A program made the position numbers and the translations under genes. DNA of 64,000 nt from Clostridiaceae bacterium (GTDB lineage: Bacteria; Bacillota; Clostridia; Lachnospirales; Lachnospiraceae): assembly GCA_009911305.1 (NCBI GenBank), contig QXXC01000006.1:1-64000 (forward strand), read 5' to 3'. The notes below the pieces were generated by a model. The model was not told where the DNA came from, made no database searches, and worked only from the letters and a program-made list of their open reading frames with translations. Position 1 is the first letter of the stretch; each line of letters begins with the position of its first letter. Below are positions 8,694 through 18,176 of the stretch, in pieces.

Positions 8694-9404
8694 TTATTTT
8701 CCCTGCCCGTAATAGGCATTGGGACCATGCTTTCTCATGTAATGCTTATCCTGCAGGCATTTCGGCGCTTCCCCTGCCCTGGGGTTAATCAGCTCGCACA
8801 GGGCGGCCATTTTGGCCACTTCCTCGAGAACCACGGCGTTATGCACCGCATTGTCAGCATCCGTTCCCCATGTAAAGGGCCCGTGGTTCTTGCAGAGCAC
8901 GCCCGGGACAGCCATGGGCTCAATCCCCCGGTTCTCAAACAGATCCGCGATCAGGACACCCGTATTTTCCTCATAATCCTCCAGCTCCTGGGCTGTTAAG
9001 TTCCTGGCGCAGGGGATACTGCCGTAAATGTAATCGGCGTGCGTCGTGCCGTAGCAGGGGATATCCCGCCCGGCCTGGGCCCATGACGTAGCCCAGGTGC
9101 TGTGTGTATGCACCACGCCTCCGATCTGCGGAAATCTCCTGTACAGCGCCAGATGGGTCTTCGTGTCAGAGGACGGGTTTAAAGTCCCCTCTGTCTTATT
9201 ACCCATGAGATCCATAACGACCATGTCGTCCGGCGTCAGCTTATCATACTCCACACCGGAGGGCTTAATCACAAACAGGCCCAGCTCCCGGTCAATACCT
9301 GAGACATTGCCCCAGGTAAAAGTAACCAGCCCGTGCCTTGGAAGCTGCATATTGGCCTCATAAACCTGTTTTTTCAGCTCCTTTATTCTCTGATCCTTTT
9401 CCAT
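8694..9404 (-). CDS. araD: L-ribulose-5-phosphate 4-epimerase
   Basis: A 236-residue class II aldolase-fold enzyme that converts L-ribulose-5-P to D-xylulose-5-P through a zinc-dependent retro-aldol step. Visible motifs are [26 protein letters not shown], the zinc ligands in [12 protein letters not shown] and TTHADY, and the late KNHGPFTWG. The length equals the family norm (about 231-236). An AGAGGTGAAG site lies 7 bp before the ATG. It lies between the FGGY kinase and the transaldolase-type gene in the same orientation. Confidence 0.95.
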   Translation of the reverse strand: MEKDQRIKELKKQVYEANMQLPRHGLVTFTWGNVSGIDRELGLFVIKPSGVEYDKLTPDDMVVMDLMGNKTEGTLNPSSDTKTHLALYRRFPQIGGVVHTHSTWATSWAQAGRDIPCYGTTHADYIYGSIPCARNLTAQELEDYEENTGVLIADLFENRGIEPMAVPGVLCKNHGPFTWGTDADNAVHNAVVLEEVAKMAALCELINPRAGEAPKCLQDKHYMRKHGPNAYYGQGK

Positions 9405-9432
9405 GTCTTCACCTCTTTTGCCGGCCGCGGCT

Positions 9433-11043
9433 CTACATCTTCATCCCGTCCACAGCGCCTCTCTCGGCGGCCAGTCCCGATTTGTAGCTCCTGATGAACG
9501 CATCAAAGCCCTTCACATCCTCCGGATCCGGGGCCATCCGTTCGGCCTTTCCATCTGCAAATACCCGGCGGGTTAAGTAGCCGTCCAGCGTCTCTCCCTC
9601 AGCCTTATTCTTCATATAGGAGGCCAGCACGGCGATACCCCATGCCCCGCCCTCTCCGGCTGTCTCCATAACGGAAACCGGAACCGCGGCCGCCGCGGCC
9701 ATGATCCTCTGGCCCACGCCCTTTGTCTTAAAGAGGCCCCCGTGGCCCATAAGCTGATCAAGCGTTACGCCCTCCTCTTTGAACAGGATGTCAAGTCCGA
9801 TTTTCAGGGTAGCCAGAGAGCTGTATAAATGAGTCCTCATAAAATTGGCCAGGCTCAGACGGCTGTCCGGCATGCGGACAAAGAGCGGCCGGCCTTCCTC
9901 AAAGCCGGTGATCGGCTCCCCGGACAGATAGCAGTAGGACATAAGCCCGCCGCAGTCCGCATCGCCTTCCAGGGCCTTGCTGTAAAGAGTTGCAAACAGC
10001 TCGTTCATATCTGCCTTCATGCCCATGGCCTCATAAAATTCCTTAAACAGGCCCACCCAGGCATTCAAATCGGAGGTGCAGTTATTGCAGTGCACCATGC
10101 CCACCAGATGGCCGTCCGGCGTCGTCACAAGGTCAATCTCCGGATAAACGTTCGAGAGCTTTTTCTCCAATACCACCATGGCAAATACCGATGTCCCGGC
10201 TGATACATTTCCTGTGCGTACCGCCACACTGTTCGTGGCAGTCATGCCGGTTCCGGCGTCTCCCTCCGGCGGACACAGAGCAATGCCCGGCTTTAAGGTT
10301 CCCGACGGATCCAAAAGCTTCGCGCCCTCCTCCGTCAGAACCCCGGCCTCCTCCCCGGCAGACAGGGATTTCGGCAGGATCTCCTTAAGCTTCCACGAAT
10401 ACCCCTTCGGGGCAATCAGAGCGTCGAACTTCTCCACCATCTCCGCGTCATAATCACCGGTTTCTGTATCGATCGGGAACATGCCGGACGCGTCGCCCAC
10501 GCCCAGGACTTTCCCGCCTGTCAGCTTCCAGTGGATAAATCCGGCCAGCGTGGTCAGAAAACGGATCTTTCCCACATGCTCCTCACCGTTTAAGATCGCC
10601 TGATACAGATGCGCAATGCTCCACCGCTGGGGGATATTATACGAGAACAGCTCTGTCAGCTCCTCGGAAGCCCTGGCTGTGATCGTATTCCTCCAGGTGC
10701 GGAAGGGAACCAGAAGCATTCCCTCCCCGTCAAACGCCATATAGCCGTGCATCATGGCGCTGATCCCCACAGAGCCGAGCGTTTTGAGCTCCTCTGCGTA
10801 TTTCTCCTTTACATCCTCCGCCAGGCTGCGGTAGCAGCTCTGTAAGCCGCTTATTATATCTTCCATGGAATACGTCCAGATATTGTTCTCCAGACGGTTT
10901 TCCCACTCGTGGCTGCCCTGTGCGATGGGCGCTGCCGTCTCATCGGTCAGCACCGCCTTAATCCTCGTCGAGCCAAACTCGATCCCCAGGGCTGTAGCGC
11001 CGTTTTTAATACTTACTTTGATTTCCTCCGCACTGCGGCTCAT
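9433..11043 (-). CDS. FGGY-family carbohydrate kinase, probable L-ribulokinase
   Basis: The 536-residue protein has the FGGY two-domain ATPase fold: phosphate-1 motif [15 protein letters not shown] near residue 20, middle [20 protein letters not shown], and C-terminal nucleotide-binding [12 protein letters not shown] with [13 protein letters not shown]. It is not a close match to classical AraB, but it sits between araA and araD, so phosphorylation of L-ribulose is the expected reaction. The N-terminus has an extra ten or so residues. GAGGTGAAA precedes ATG. The 100-bp gap to araA holds no obvious gene. Another pentulose substrate is possible. Confidence 0.85.
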   Translation of the reverse strand: MSRSAEEIKVSIKNGATALGIEFGSTRIKAVLTDETAAPIAQGSHEWENRLENNIWTYSMEDIISGLQSCYRSLAEDVKEKYAEELKTLGSVGISAMMHGYMAFDGEGMLLVPFRTWRNTITARASEELTELFSYNIPQRWSIAHLYQAILNGEEHVGKIRFLTTLAGFIHWKLTGGKVLGVGDASGMFPIDTETGDYDAEMVEKFDALIAPKGYSWKLKEILPKSLSAGEEAGVLTEEGAKLLDPSGTLKPGIALCPPEGDAGTGMTATNSVAVRTGNVSAGTSVFAMVVLEKKLSNVYPEIDLVTTPDGHLVGMVHCNNCTSDLNAWVGLFKEFYEAMGMKADMNELFATLYSKALEGDADCGGLMSYCYLSGEPITGFEEGRPLFVRMPDSRLSLANFMRTHLYSSLATLKIGLDILFKEEGVTLDQLMGHGGLFKTKGVGQRIMAAAAAVPVSVMETAGEGGAWGIAVLASYMKNKAEGETLDGYLTRRVFADGKAERMAPDPEDVKGFDAFIRSYKSGLAAERGAVDGMKM

Positions 11044-11144
11044 ATTTTCACCTCTATGAATTTCTAAAGATATCCGTACATCACCATGTAAATCACGGTA
11101 ATCTCAGCGCCGTTATCTACACAATGCTGCACTGGCAACTGTTA

Positions 11145-12650
11145 TCAGTGAAATCTGTAATATGCCTCATTCCATCGAAGCTCATTGCGGAACTGACGGA
11201 TCGTTGTATCCTTATCAATATATACCGCCTCGATTCCCATGCATGCCGCCCAGTCGCCCATCTGCTCTGCGCTTAAGTCATAGGAGAATGCCGTGTGGTG
11301 CGCGCCGCCTGCGTAGATCCACGCCGCCGCGCCAACCTCAAGAGACGGCTCCGGCGTCCAGAACGCGGTCGCTACCGGAAGCTTCGGCATCGGTTTTTCG
11401 GCCTTTTTCACTTCCACATCATTAATGATCAGACGGAAACGGCCGCCCAGATCAATCAGGGACGTCGCCACGCCGTGACCTTCTTTCGCGGTAAATACAA
11501 GCCTTGCCGGATCCTCCCTGTCTCCCATGGAAAGCGGGCATTCCTTAATGGAAATCTTCCCGTCCGCTATTGTGGGGCAGACCTCCAGCATATGGGCCTG
11601 CAGGATCCCCTCGCGTCCCTTTACAAGATTGTAGGTGTAATCCTCAAAGAAGGTAGTTCCCTTTGCATCCTTCGTATTGGCAGCCATGATCTTCATCAGG
11701 CGCACCATAGCGGCTGTCTTCCAGTCTCCTTCCGCGCCGAAGCCGTAGCCCTTTTCCATCAGACGCTGGATCGCCAGTCCCGGAAGCTGCTTTAACCCGC
11801 CCAGATCCCCGAAATGGGTGACGATTGCCTGATAATTCTTCTCCTCCAGGAAGCGCTCAAAGCCCAGTTCAATCTGCGCCTGCACGGCCGCATGGTTCCG
11901 GAACTCCAACTCGTCCCTTCCCTCCAGAAGGATCTCATATTTATCATAATACTCCTCAACAAGGGCATTCGTATCCGCTTCGGAGACAGCGTTCACGGCG
12001 TCCACAATCTCATTCACCGGATACGCGTCAATCTCCCAGCCAAACTTGATCTGCGCCTCAACCTTGTCCCCATCCGTCACTGCCACATTTCTCATATTGT
12101 CCGCTACACGCATCACGCGGATATGGGAAGACTCCATCACACCCACAGCGGTGCGCATCCACGAAGCGAGCTGCCCCTGCACGCCCTCATCCGCCCAGTG
12201 GCCGACAATCACCTTCCTCTCAATCCCCATGCGGCTCACGATATGCCCATACTCCCTGCCGCCGTGCGCGGACTGGTTTTCATTCATAAAATCCATGTCA
12301 ATCGCATCATAGGGAATCTCGCGGTTAAACTGCGTATGTAAATGGCACAGCGGTTTCCTGTACTCCTGGAGCCCCAGAATCCAGCTCTTCGCCGGTGAAA
12401 ATGTATGCATCCATGTAATCACGCCCGCACATTCGGGATCCTGATTGGCCTCGTTAAAGGTCCGGCGGATCACCTCATTCGTGATCAGGGTCGGCTTCCA
12501 TACCACCTCGAACGCAAGAGCGCCGCTCTTGTTCAGCTCCTCAACAATGATTCTGGAATGCTCCGCTACGTGCTCCAGGCACTCATCCCCATAGAGATCC
12601 TGAGAGCCGGTGCAGAACCAGAACTTGTAGTTTTTTCCTGTCTGAAGCAT
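11145..12650 (-). CDS. araA: L-arabinose isomerase
   Basis: Converts L-arabinose to L-ribulose (Mn-dependent). The 501 residues agree with the family length (about 496-500). The N-terminus FWFCTGSQDLYGDECL, HTQFNREIPYDAIDMDFMN, SAHGGREYGHI, GYGFGAEGDWKTAA and the late AGGAHHTAFS are characteristic. The start at 12650 (MLQTGKNYKF) is chosen over longer open frame upstream because GGTGAAGGAGG lies 8 bp before it and the family begins here. Upstream lies a 450-bp palindromic element that separates it from the sugar ABC genes. Confidence 0.97.
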   Translation of the reverse strand: MLQTGKNYKFWFCTGSQDLYGDECLEHVAEHSRIIVEELNKSGALAFEVVWKPTLITNEVIRRTFNEANQDPECAGVITWMHTFSPAKSWILGLQEYRKPLCHLHTQFNREIPYDAIDMDFMNENQSAHGGREYGHIVSRMGIERKVIVGHWADEGVQGQLASWMRTAVGVMESSHIRVMRVADNMRNVAVTDGDKVEAQIKFGWEIDAYPVNEIVDAVNAVSEADTNALVEEYYDKYEILLEGRDELEFRNHAAVQAQIELGFERFLEEKNYQAIVTHFGDLGGLKQLPGLAIQRLMEKGYGFGAEGDWKTAAMVRLMKIMAANTKDAKGTTFFEDYTYNLVKGREGILQAHMLEVCPTIADGKISIKECPLSMGDREDPARLVFTAKEGHGVATSLIDLGGRFRLIINDVEVKKAEKPMPKLPVATAFWTPEPSLEVGAAAWIYAGGAHHTAFSYDLSAEQMGDWAACMGIEAVYIDKDTTIRQFRNELRWNEAYYRFH

Positions 12651-12736
12651 AATATTTTCCTCCTTCACCTTAAGGTTATTATAGATCAAATGATAGTTGA
12701 TTGCAAATGTGGGTGTGGTTGTCACTGCATTTTTTC

Positions 12737-13186
12737 GTTGGCTGGGGGGGGCTGTCGTGAGAGGGCCGCCCGGAACAGAGTATCTATCCAACGGAACCCC
12801 GCTCCCGCTCAGTGAAAAGCGCAGCGGACACTAAGCTCGAAAAGACCTCGCTAAGTGCCGGCGGTTTTCAATGGGTTCCTTATGGATAGATACTCTGTTC
12901 CGGGCTACGTTACCGCAAGCCGGAGCAAACGGATTTTGCCACGTTTTTGTTGACGGGACTATTCGCTGCATCCAGTCAGTAATTGGACTGTCAGAACTGC
13001 CTGTTTTGCCATCCGCTGCGTTGTCGTCCGTCAACGATGCCGCCGCATCGCCCCTTCCTCCGCCTTACAGGCTGACAAAATATCCGGCACTGACAATCTA
13101 ATTGCTGGACGGACGAGACACTAAAGAACGCTTTTCACTGCCCCCTGCCTGCCGCAGGCGGCCCTTTCACGACTCTCTCAGCCAAC
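12737..13186. mobile_element. 450-bp palindrome-rich element with imperfect terminal inverted repeats (MITE-like candidate)
   Basis: The gap between the permease gene and araA is filled by a unit bounded by about 30-bp imperfect inverted ends. The left end (12737-12770) begins GTTGGCTG and ends TGTCGTGAGAGGGCCGCC. The right end (13157-13186), read on the minus strand, begins GTTGGCTG and ends GTCGTGAAAGGGCCGCC. Inside are a perfect 22-bp inverted repeat (12769-12790 with 12883-12904), an 8-bp pair GTTGACGG/CCGTCAAC (12949-12956 with 13028-13035), and the hairpin GATGCCGCCGCATC. No convincing gene, transposase or target-site duplication is visible. Part of the left end recurs at 45365-45383. 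A structured RNA or a decayed insertion sequence remain alternatives. Confidence 0.55.
12769..12904. repeat. Perfect 22-bp inverted repeat inside the element
   Basis: The arm at 12769-12790 (starts CCCGGAACAG) is the exact reverse complement of 12883-12904. The similarity continues inward as GGAACCC on both sides (12793-12799 and the complement at about 12873-12879). The 92-bp loop holds smaller imperfect palindromes. Confidence 0.9.
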
Positions 13187-13201
13187 ACATACCATATAAA
13201 T

Positions 13202-14215
13202 TTATTTTTTCTTCTTAATCATAGCCAGCACCGACTGCAGCACAATAAAGAAGCAGAGCAGCGCCGCTATCGTAATCCGCGTCCACCAGGAGGACAGGGT
13301 TCCCTGGAAGGTGATAAACGCCTCAATGGTGGCCTTTATAAGCACCCCGAACAGGGTTCCTATCACATTTCCGACGCCGCCTGTCAGGAGCGTGCCGCCG
13401 ATAACGGACGACGCGATGGCGTCCATCTCAAAGCCCTTGGCCTGCTCTACGAAGCCGCCCAGTGTGTTCAGGCAGAAGAGGATGCTTCCGACGCCGCACA
13501 GGAAACCGTCGAGTATGTATGCTTTGAGTTTTACTTTCCTGACGTTTAAGCCGAGCATCAGGGCGGACTGCTCGTTGCCGCCTACGGCGTAGATGCTGCG
13601 CCCGAATTTCGTGTATTTCAGCATGATGAAAACTGCGATCAGGATTAACAGGGCGATGATGACGGTTGGATAGATGTAGGGGTAAATCATCACGCCTTTT
13701 TTGTTTAAGCGTCCGCCGAAGGGAAGGTATACCTTGGCTTTGGCCCATGCCATGAAGGTTACGTTGGTGATGCTGATCATGTCCTTGGAGATGATGGCTG
13801 TCATGCCGCGGGCGAAGAACATGCCTGCCAGCGTTACGATAAAGGGCTGGATGTCCATATAGGCCACCAGGAAGCCCTGCACCAGGCCGAATACGATGCC
13901 TGTTGCGAGTACGATTAAGACTGCGGGAACTGCGCCCACGCCGCCTTTTTCCATCATCCAGGCAAGCATCATGCAGCCCATGGCCACGAAGGAGCCGACG
14001 CTGATGTCAATGCCGCCTGTGATCATGACTACCGTCATGCCTACGCCGATCACGATGAGGCCGGCGTTGGATATGAACAGGTTTAAGAAGTTCTGTGTCT
14101 TGGCAAACCCCTGATCCTTAAACAGGATACAGCCGATCATGTACATGGCGAAGAACAGCACAATCGTAATCAGGAGCAGAAAGCTGGTCTGGTTTAATTT
14201 CGTTTTGCTTTTCAT
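13202..14215 (-). CDS. Sugar ABC transporter permease (YjfF-like)
   Basis: The 337-residue integral membrane protein belongs to the BPD_transp_2 (ribose/galactofuranose) permease family, with about eight to ten membrane segments and the conserved GGIDISVGS loop (about residues 67-75) and the cytoplasmic GGNEQSALMLGLNV element (about 214-227). With the adjacent permease, the duplicated ATPase and a YtfQ-like binding protein it forms an importer for a pentose or hexose in furanose form. The start immediately follows the stop of the preceding permease. It ends just at the edge of the palindromic element. Confidence 0.92.
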   Translation of the reverse strand: MKSKTKLNQTSFLLLITIVLFFAMYMIGCILFKDQGFAKTQNFLNLFISNAGLIVIGVGMTVVMITGGIDISVGSFVAMGCMMLAWMMEKGGVGAVPAVLIVLATGIVFGLVQGFLVAYMDIQPFIVTLAGMFFARGMTAIISKDMISITNVTFMAWAKAKVYLPFGGRLNKKGVMIYPYIYPTVIIALLILIAVFIMLKYTKFGRSIYAVGGNEQSALMLGLNVRKVKLKAYILDGFLCGVGSILFCLNTLGGFVEQAKGFEMDAIASSVIGGTLLTGGVGNVIGTLFGVLIKATIEAFITFQGTLSSWWTRITIAALLCFFIVLQSVLAMIKKKK

Positions 14216-15277
14216 TTATGCCGCCTCCTTTACTTTCTTCTGTGCCAGGGATTTTCTCCATCTTGCGAATCCCGGAGACTGCAGCGCTACGATGATAACT
14301 ACCACGACAGCCTTGTATACGGGCACCTGGTCAGAGGATACGTGCATCGCGTAGAGCGTGGTGGTCAGGGCCTGAATGGTGTAAGCGCCGATCACGGAGC
14401 CCGCGATGGAGAATTTGCCGCCGCCTAAGGAGTTGCCGCCGATGGCTACCGCGAGGATGGCGTCCAGCTCCATGTTGAGGCCGATGTTATTGGCATCCGC
14501 GGAGTAGATACGGCTGGATGCGATCAGGCCCGAAAGGCCGGAGCAGAAGCCGCAGTAGGCGTAGGTCAGGAAAATGATCATGATGGCCTTGATGCCCATG
14601 AGGCTCGATGACTTTTTGTTGATTCCAACGGACTGGATGTACATGCCCAGCGCCGTCTTTTTGAGCAGGAGCGCGGTCGCGGCGACCACGATCACAGCCA
14701 CGATAAACGGAGTGGGAACCGGGATTCCCGGAATGGAAGCGCCCAGGGTGCGGTAGCTGTCCACGCGCACATAGGTAATCTGGCCGTCTGTAATAAGCTG
14801 TGCGATACCGCGTCCGGCGGTAAACATGATCAGTGTGGCAACCATTGGCTGGATATTCAGCTTTGCAACTAAAAATCCGTTGAAGCAGCCGATCAGGATA
14901 CCGACGATAATCGCTGCGATAAAGCCCAGGATCAGCGGGCTTGCATAGACCGTGGCCGCCCGCTCGCCGCCGGTTAAGATGTTGCAGCAGACCGCGGCGC
15001 TGACCGCCATGATCGCGCCCACGGAGATGTCGGTTCCGGCCGAGGAGGAAACCACCAGCGTCATGCCGACCGCCAGGATCACCAGCTCAGAGGCGCGGTT
15101 GATAATATCAATGATGTAGCCGTAAAGCATTCCGTCTCTCACTTCAATGGCAAAGAAGTTCGGCGTCGTAACGATATTTACTAAAAGCACCAGGGCGAGA
15201 CAGAACACAGGCAGGAATAGCCGCTGTGACGTTATATTTTTCAATGATTCATTCTTCATATTACTGTCCTCCTGCAA
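14216..15277 (-). CDS. Sugar ABC transporter permease (YtfT-like)
   Basis: A 353-residue paralogue of the next permease, with the same fold: SSSAGTDISVGAIMAVSAAVC (about 86-106) and a cytoplasmic loop SVGINKKSSSLMGIKA (about 216-231). A run of membrane segments spans most of the length. The gene overlaps the ATPase gene by 17 bp, which indicates coupled translation. Two different permeases in one operon is the arrangement of the E. coli YtfQRT-YjfF galactofuranose importer. Confidence 0.92.
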   Translation of the reverse strand: MQEDSNMKNESLKNITSQRLFLPVFCLALVLLVNIVTTPNFFAIEVRDGMLYGYIIDIINRASELVILAVGMTLVVSSSAGTDISVGAIMAVSAAVCCNILTGGERAATVYASPLILGFIAAIIVGILIGCFNGFLVAKLNIQPMVATLIMFTAGRGIAQLITDGQITYVRVDSYRTLGASIPGIPVPTPFIVAVIVVAATALLLKKTALGMYIQSVGINKKSSSLMGIKAIMIIFLTYAYCGFCSGLSGLIASSRIYSADANNIGLNMELDAILAVAIGGNSLGGGKFSIAGSVIGAYTIQALTTTLYAMHVSSDQVPVYKAVVVVIIVALQSPGFARWRKSLAQKKVKEAA

Positions 15278-16778
15278 TGGTTGACATGATCGTGGACTGG
15301 TTCATTTCCGCGCCGCTCAGCTCTCCGACCTTGGCCCCGTCACGCATAACCACCATGCGGTCGCAGGTACGCAGCATTTCCTCTACCTCGGATGAAATGA
15401 ACACAACCGCCATGCCCTCTTTGGCCAGCTTTACCACCAGCTTCTGGATCTCTGTCTTGGTTCCCACGTCGATACCGCGCGTCGGCTCGTCAAGAATCAG
15501 GAAATCCGGATTGGTAAGGAGCCATCTGCCGATGATCACCTTCTGCTGGTTGCCGCCGGACAAGGATTTGATGGGCGTCTCGCGGCTGGCTGTCTTAATC
15601 TGCAGCATCTCAATATATTTATCCGTAAATTCCTCCTGCTGCTTCCGGCTGAGCAGGTGGAACATGCCTCTCTTGGCCTGCAGCGCCATGATCAGGTTCT
15701 CCCTCACGGACAGGTCTGCGATGATGCCCTCATTCTTTCTGTCCTCGGGCAGGTAGGCCATGCCCTCATTCATGGAATTAATGGGGTGCTTGGGGGATAA
15801 GCGTTTTCCCTTTACATACAGCTCGCCCTCGTCGGTCTTTTCCGCGCCGTACAGCACCCGCACCGTCTCCGAACGGCCGGATCCCAGAAGGCCGGTAAAG
15901 CCGATGACCTCGCCCTTGTGAATCACCAGATCAAAGGGCTTTATATAGCCTTTCTTTCCGAGCCCCACGGCCTTGATCACGATATCCTCGTCGCTGTGGG
16001 CCGGCTGTTCCCCGCCGTCCTGCTTGATGGCGGCCAGATCGTCGAAATCCTTGCCCATCATCTTGGCCACAAGCTGTACCCGGGGAAGCTCTTCTGTGGT
16101 GAACTGTCCCACCAGCGTCCCGTTTCTGAGAACCGTGATCTTGTCGCATACTGCGTATACCTGCTCCAGGAAGTGCGTCACGAAGATGATGCCCACGCCC
16201 TGGGATTTGAGCCTTGTCATCAGCTTGAAAAGCTTCTCCACCTCGCTGTCGTCCAGGGAGGAGGTCGGTTCGTCGAGTATCAGCACCTTGGCTGACATAT
16301 CAACCGCGCGGGCGATAGCAATCATCTGCTGAATCGCGATGGAGTAATTATCAATCGTCTTTGTCACATCTGCATTGATGTCAAGGTCGCCCAGCAAATC
16401 CGCGGCCCTTTTATTCATGGTCTTCCAGTCAATGAGACCTCCTTTTCTCGGCTCCCTGCCGATAAAGAGATTCTCCGCAACACTCAAGTTGGGGCAGAGG
16501 TTGATCTCCTGATACACGGTGCTGATGCCATGGTTCTGCGCATCCTGCGGGCTTCGGTTGATGATCGTCTGAGCGTATCCGTCGATGTGGATTTCTCCGG
16601 TCTCAAACTCCTCGACCCCTGTCAGCACCTTAATCAGCGTGGATTTGCCTGCGCCGTTTTCGCCCATCAGAGCGTGTATTTCCCCCTTTTTGAGAGTAAA
16701 ATCAACATTCTGCAGAGCTTTTACACCCGGGAATGTCTTATAAATGTGCCTCATCTCCAGAACGGAATCCTTCTCCAT
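15261..16778 (-). CDS. Sugar ABC transporter ATPase with two nucleotide-binding domains (YtfR-like)
   Basis: The 505-residue protein contains two ABC domains. The first has Walker A GENGAGKSTL (about 37-46) and Walker B KVLILDEPTSSLDDSE. The second has a degenerate Walker A region GLLGSGRSETVR (about 290-301), signature SGGNQQKVIIGRWL and Walker B DFLILDEPTRGIDVG. This is the usual layout of ribose/galactofuranose-class importers, in which the second site is diverged. It powers sugar uptake with the two permeases downstream. An attenuator-like hairpin separates it from the binding-protein gene. Confidence 0.94.
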   Translation of the reverse strand: MEKDSVLEMRHIYKTFPGVKALQNVDFTLKKGEIHALMGENGAGKSTLIKVLTGVEEFETGEIHIDGYAQTIINRSPQDAQNHGISTVYQEINLCPNLSVAENLFIGREPRKGGLIDWKTMNKRAADLLGDLDINADVTKTIDNYSIAIQQMIAIARAVDMSAKVLILDEPTSSLDDSEVEKLFKLMTRLKSQGVGIIFVTHFLEQVYAVCDKITVLRNGTLVGQFTTEELPRVQLVAKMMGKDFDDLAAIKQDGGEQPAHSDEDIVIKAVGLGKKGYIKPFDLVIHKGEVIGFTGLLGSGRSETVRVLYGAEKTDEGELYVKGKRLSPKHPINSMNEGMAYLPEDRKNEGIIADLSVRENLIMALQAKRGMFHLLSRKQQEEFTDKYIEMLQIKTASRETPIKSLSGGNQQKVIIGRWLLTNPDFLILDEPTRGIDVGTKTEIQKLVVKLAKEGMAVVFISSEVEEMLRTCDRMVVMRDGAKVGELSGAEMNQSTIMSTIAGGQ

Positions 16779-16802
16779 AAAAGCTTTGCCTCCTTTTCAT
16801 GG

Positions 16803-16857
16803 CACAAAAAGGAGACGCCAGGGGGGGAAACTAAAGCCTCCGGCCCTGCGCCTCCTG
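16803..16857 (-). terminator. Intergenic terminator/attenuator after the binding-protein gene
   Basis: On the minus strand AGGAGGCGCAGGG pairs with CCCTGGCGTCTCCT (imperfect) and ends in TTTTTGTG, between the binding-protein stop (16905) and the ATPase start (16778). Partial readthrough would give excess binding protein over membrane parts, a common arrangement in ABC operons. Confidence 0.65.
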
Positions 16858-16904
16858 ATTCATCAAATCACTATTGGCATTTTACCTTGCTTATGTAATA
16901 TATA

Positions 16905-18002
16905 TTAGTATGCTCTTTCTGCTAAAATGCTCTCCAGATCCATGCTTGTATCAAAGTATGCCTCGTCTACGTACTGAACCTTATCAACCGTCTCGCCAGC
17001 CTCAAGCTTCTGGATGATCTCAGCTACGCGCGGTCCGTGAAGCGGGTTGCACTCAAAGGTTGCGTTTAAGTCGCCGGCGATCATGGACTCAAATGCCGCC
17101 TTTACGGAGTCGAAGCTAACTACGATGATGTCGCCTTCCGGTCCGCAGGTCTTGCCGGCAGCCTTGATAGCGTCGATAGCGCCGAACGCCTCGTTGTCGT
17201 TCTCGCAGATAACCACGTCGATGTCGTCATAGCTCTTTAAGAAGGACTCCATAACCTCCTGGCCCTTTGCCTGTGTGAACTCACCGGACTGCATGTCAAG
17301 CATCTTCCAGTTGGGGTGCTCTGCCAGCTTGTTGGCCATGCCCTCTGTACGTCCTACCTGTGCGGAAGCGCCGATGGTTCCCTGGATGGTCACCATGTTG
17401 ATCTCCTCTTCGCCGCGTCCCTGAGCCTCTAAATACTCAGCCAGCCAGTCGCCGCAGGTTTCGCCTTCCAGTACGAAGTTTCCGCCAACCCATGCCTCAT
17501 ATAAGCTGTCGTCGGATAACTGCATCTGACGGTCGGAAAGAATAACCGGGATACCGGCCTCCTTTGCCTCCTCCAGAACGGTCTCCCAGCCTGTCTCAAC
17601 AACGGGAGCCACTACAATGTAGTCAACCTCCTGCTGGATGAAGGAACGGATTGCCTTGATCTGGTTCTCCTGCTTCTGCTGTGCATCATCAAAAATCAGC
17701 TTGTAGCCGTTTTCTTCTGTAAAGGTGGATTTGAAGGACTCTGTGTTCGCCGTTCTCCAGTCAGACTCTGCGCCTACCTGTGCATAGCCAACGGTGATAA
17801 GATCACCTGAAGCCGCATCTGCCGCTTCGGGCTCCTCTCCCTTCTCCTCTTCCGCTGCCGGAGCTGCTGTCTCAGCCGGAGCCTCTTCCTTTGCCGCCTC
17901 TGTGGCCGGAGCCTCAGCCGGCGCGCTGGAACCGCCGCCGCATGCCGTCATGGATGCTGCCATTGCTGCTACGAGCGCTACGGATACTAATTTTTTTCTC
18001 AT
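16905..18002 (-). CDS. Sugar-binding lipoprotein (YtfQ-like)
   Basis: The 365-residue precursor has a lipoprotein signal peptide with lipobox MTAC (Cys21), followed by a long Ala/Glu/Pro-rich tether (about 25-70). The mature domain is a periplasmic-binding-protein type 1 fold. It carries the motif ESDWRTANTESFKS, then DDAQQKQENQIKAIRSFIQQ and VAPVVETGWE, which closely resemble YtfQ, a galactofuranose/arabinofuranose binder. AAGGAGGAG precedes the start and a TATAAT (18044-18049) lies upstream without a good -35, suggesting activator control, perhaps by the adjacent YesMN pair. Ligand is probably L-arabinose or a related furanose. Confidence 0.93.
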   Translation of the reverse strand: MRKKLVSVALVAAMAASMTACGGGSSAPAEAPATEAAKEEAPAETAAPAAEEEKGEEPEAADAASGDLITVGYAQVGAESDWRTANTESFKSTFTEENGYKLIFDDAQQKQENQIKAIRSFIQQEVDYIVVAPVVETGWETVLEEAKEAGIPVILSDRQMQLSDDSLYEAWVGGNFVLEGETCGDWLAEYLEAQGRGEEEINMVTIQGTIGASAQVGRTEGMANKLAEHPNWKMLDMQSGEFTQAKGQEVMESFLKSYDDIDVVICENDNEAFGAIDAIKAAGKTCGPEGDIIVVSFDSVKAAFESMIAGDLNATFECNPLHGPRVAEIIQKLEAGETVDKVQYVDEAYFDTSMDLESILAERAY

Positions 18003-18176
18003 ACTTTTCTCCTCCTTATGAAGTATGTTTGTTTTGTAAGGACATTATAACCGATCTTTGATGTTTTGGCTATGGAGCATCTTTGGAAAAAGGTATAATT
18101 TTTTTTACCCTTTTCCCCTGTTTTTATCCTTTTTCGCCAATACAGGAGGAAAAATTTGTGATTTTTTTAGAAAAGT

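Noticed and set aside
12831..13101. Short open frames on both strands inside the palindromic element
   Set aside because: They are mirror images produced by the inverted repeats and have no ribosome sites.
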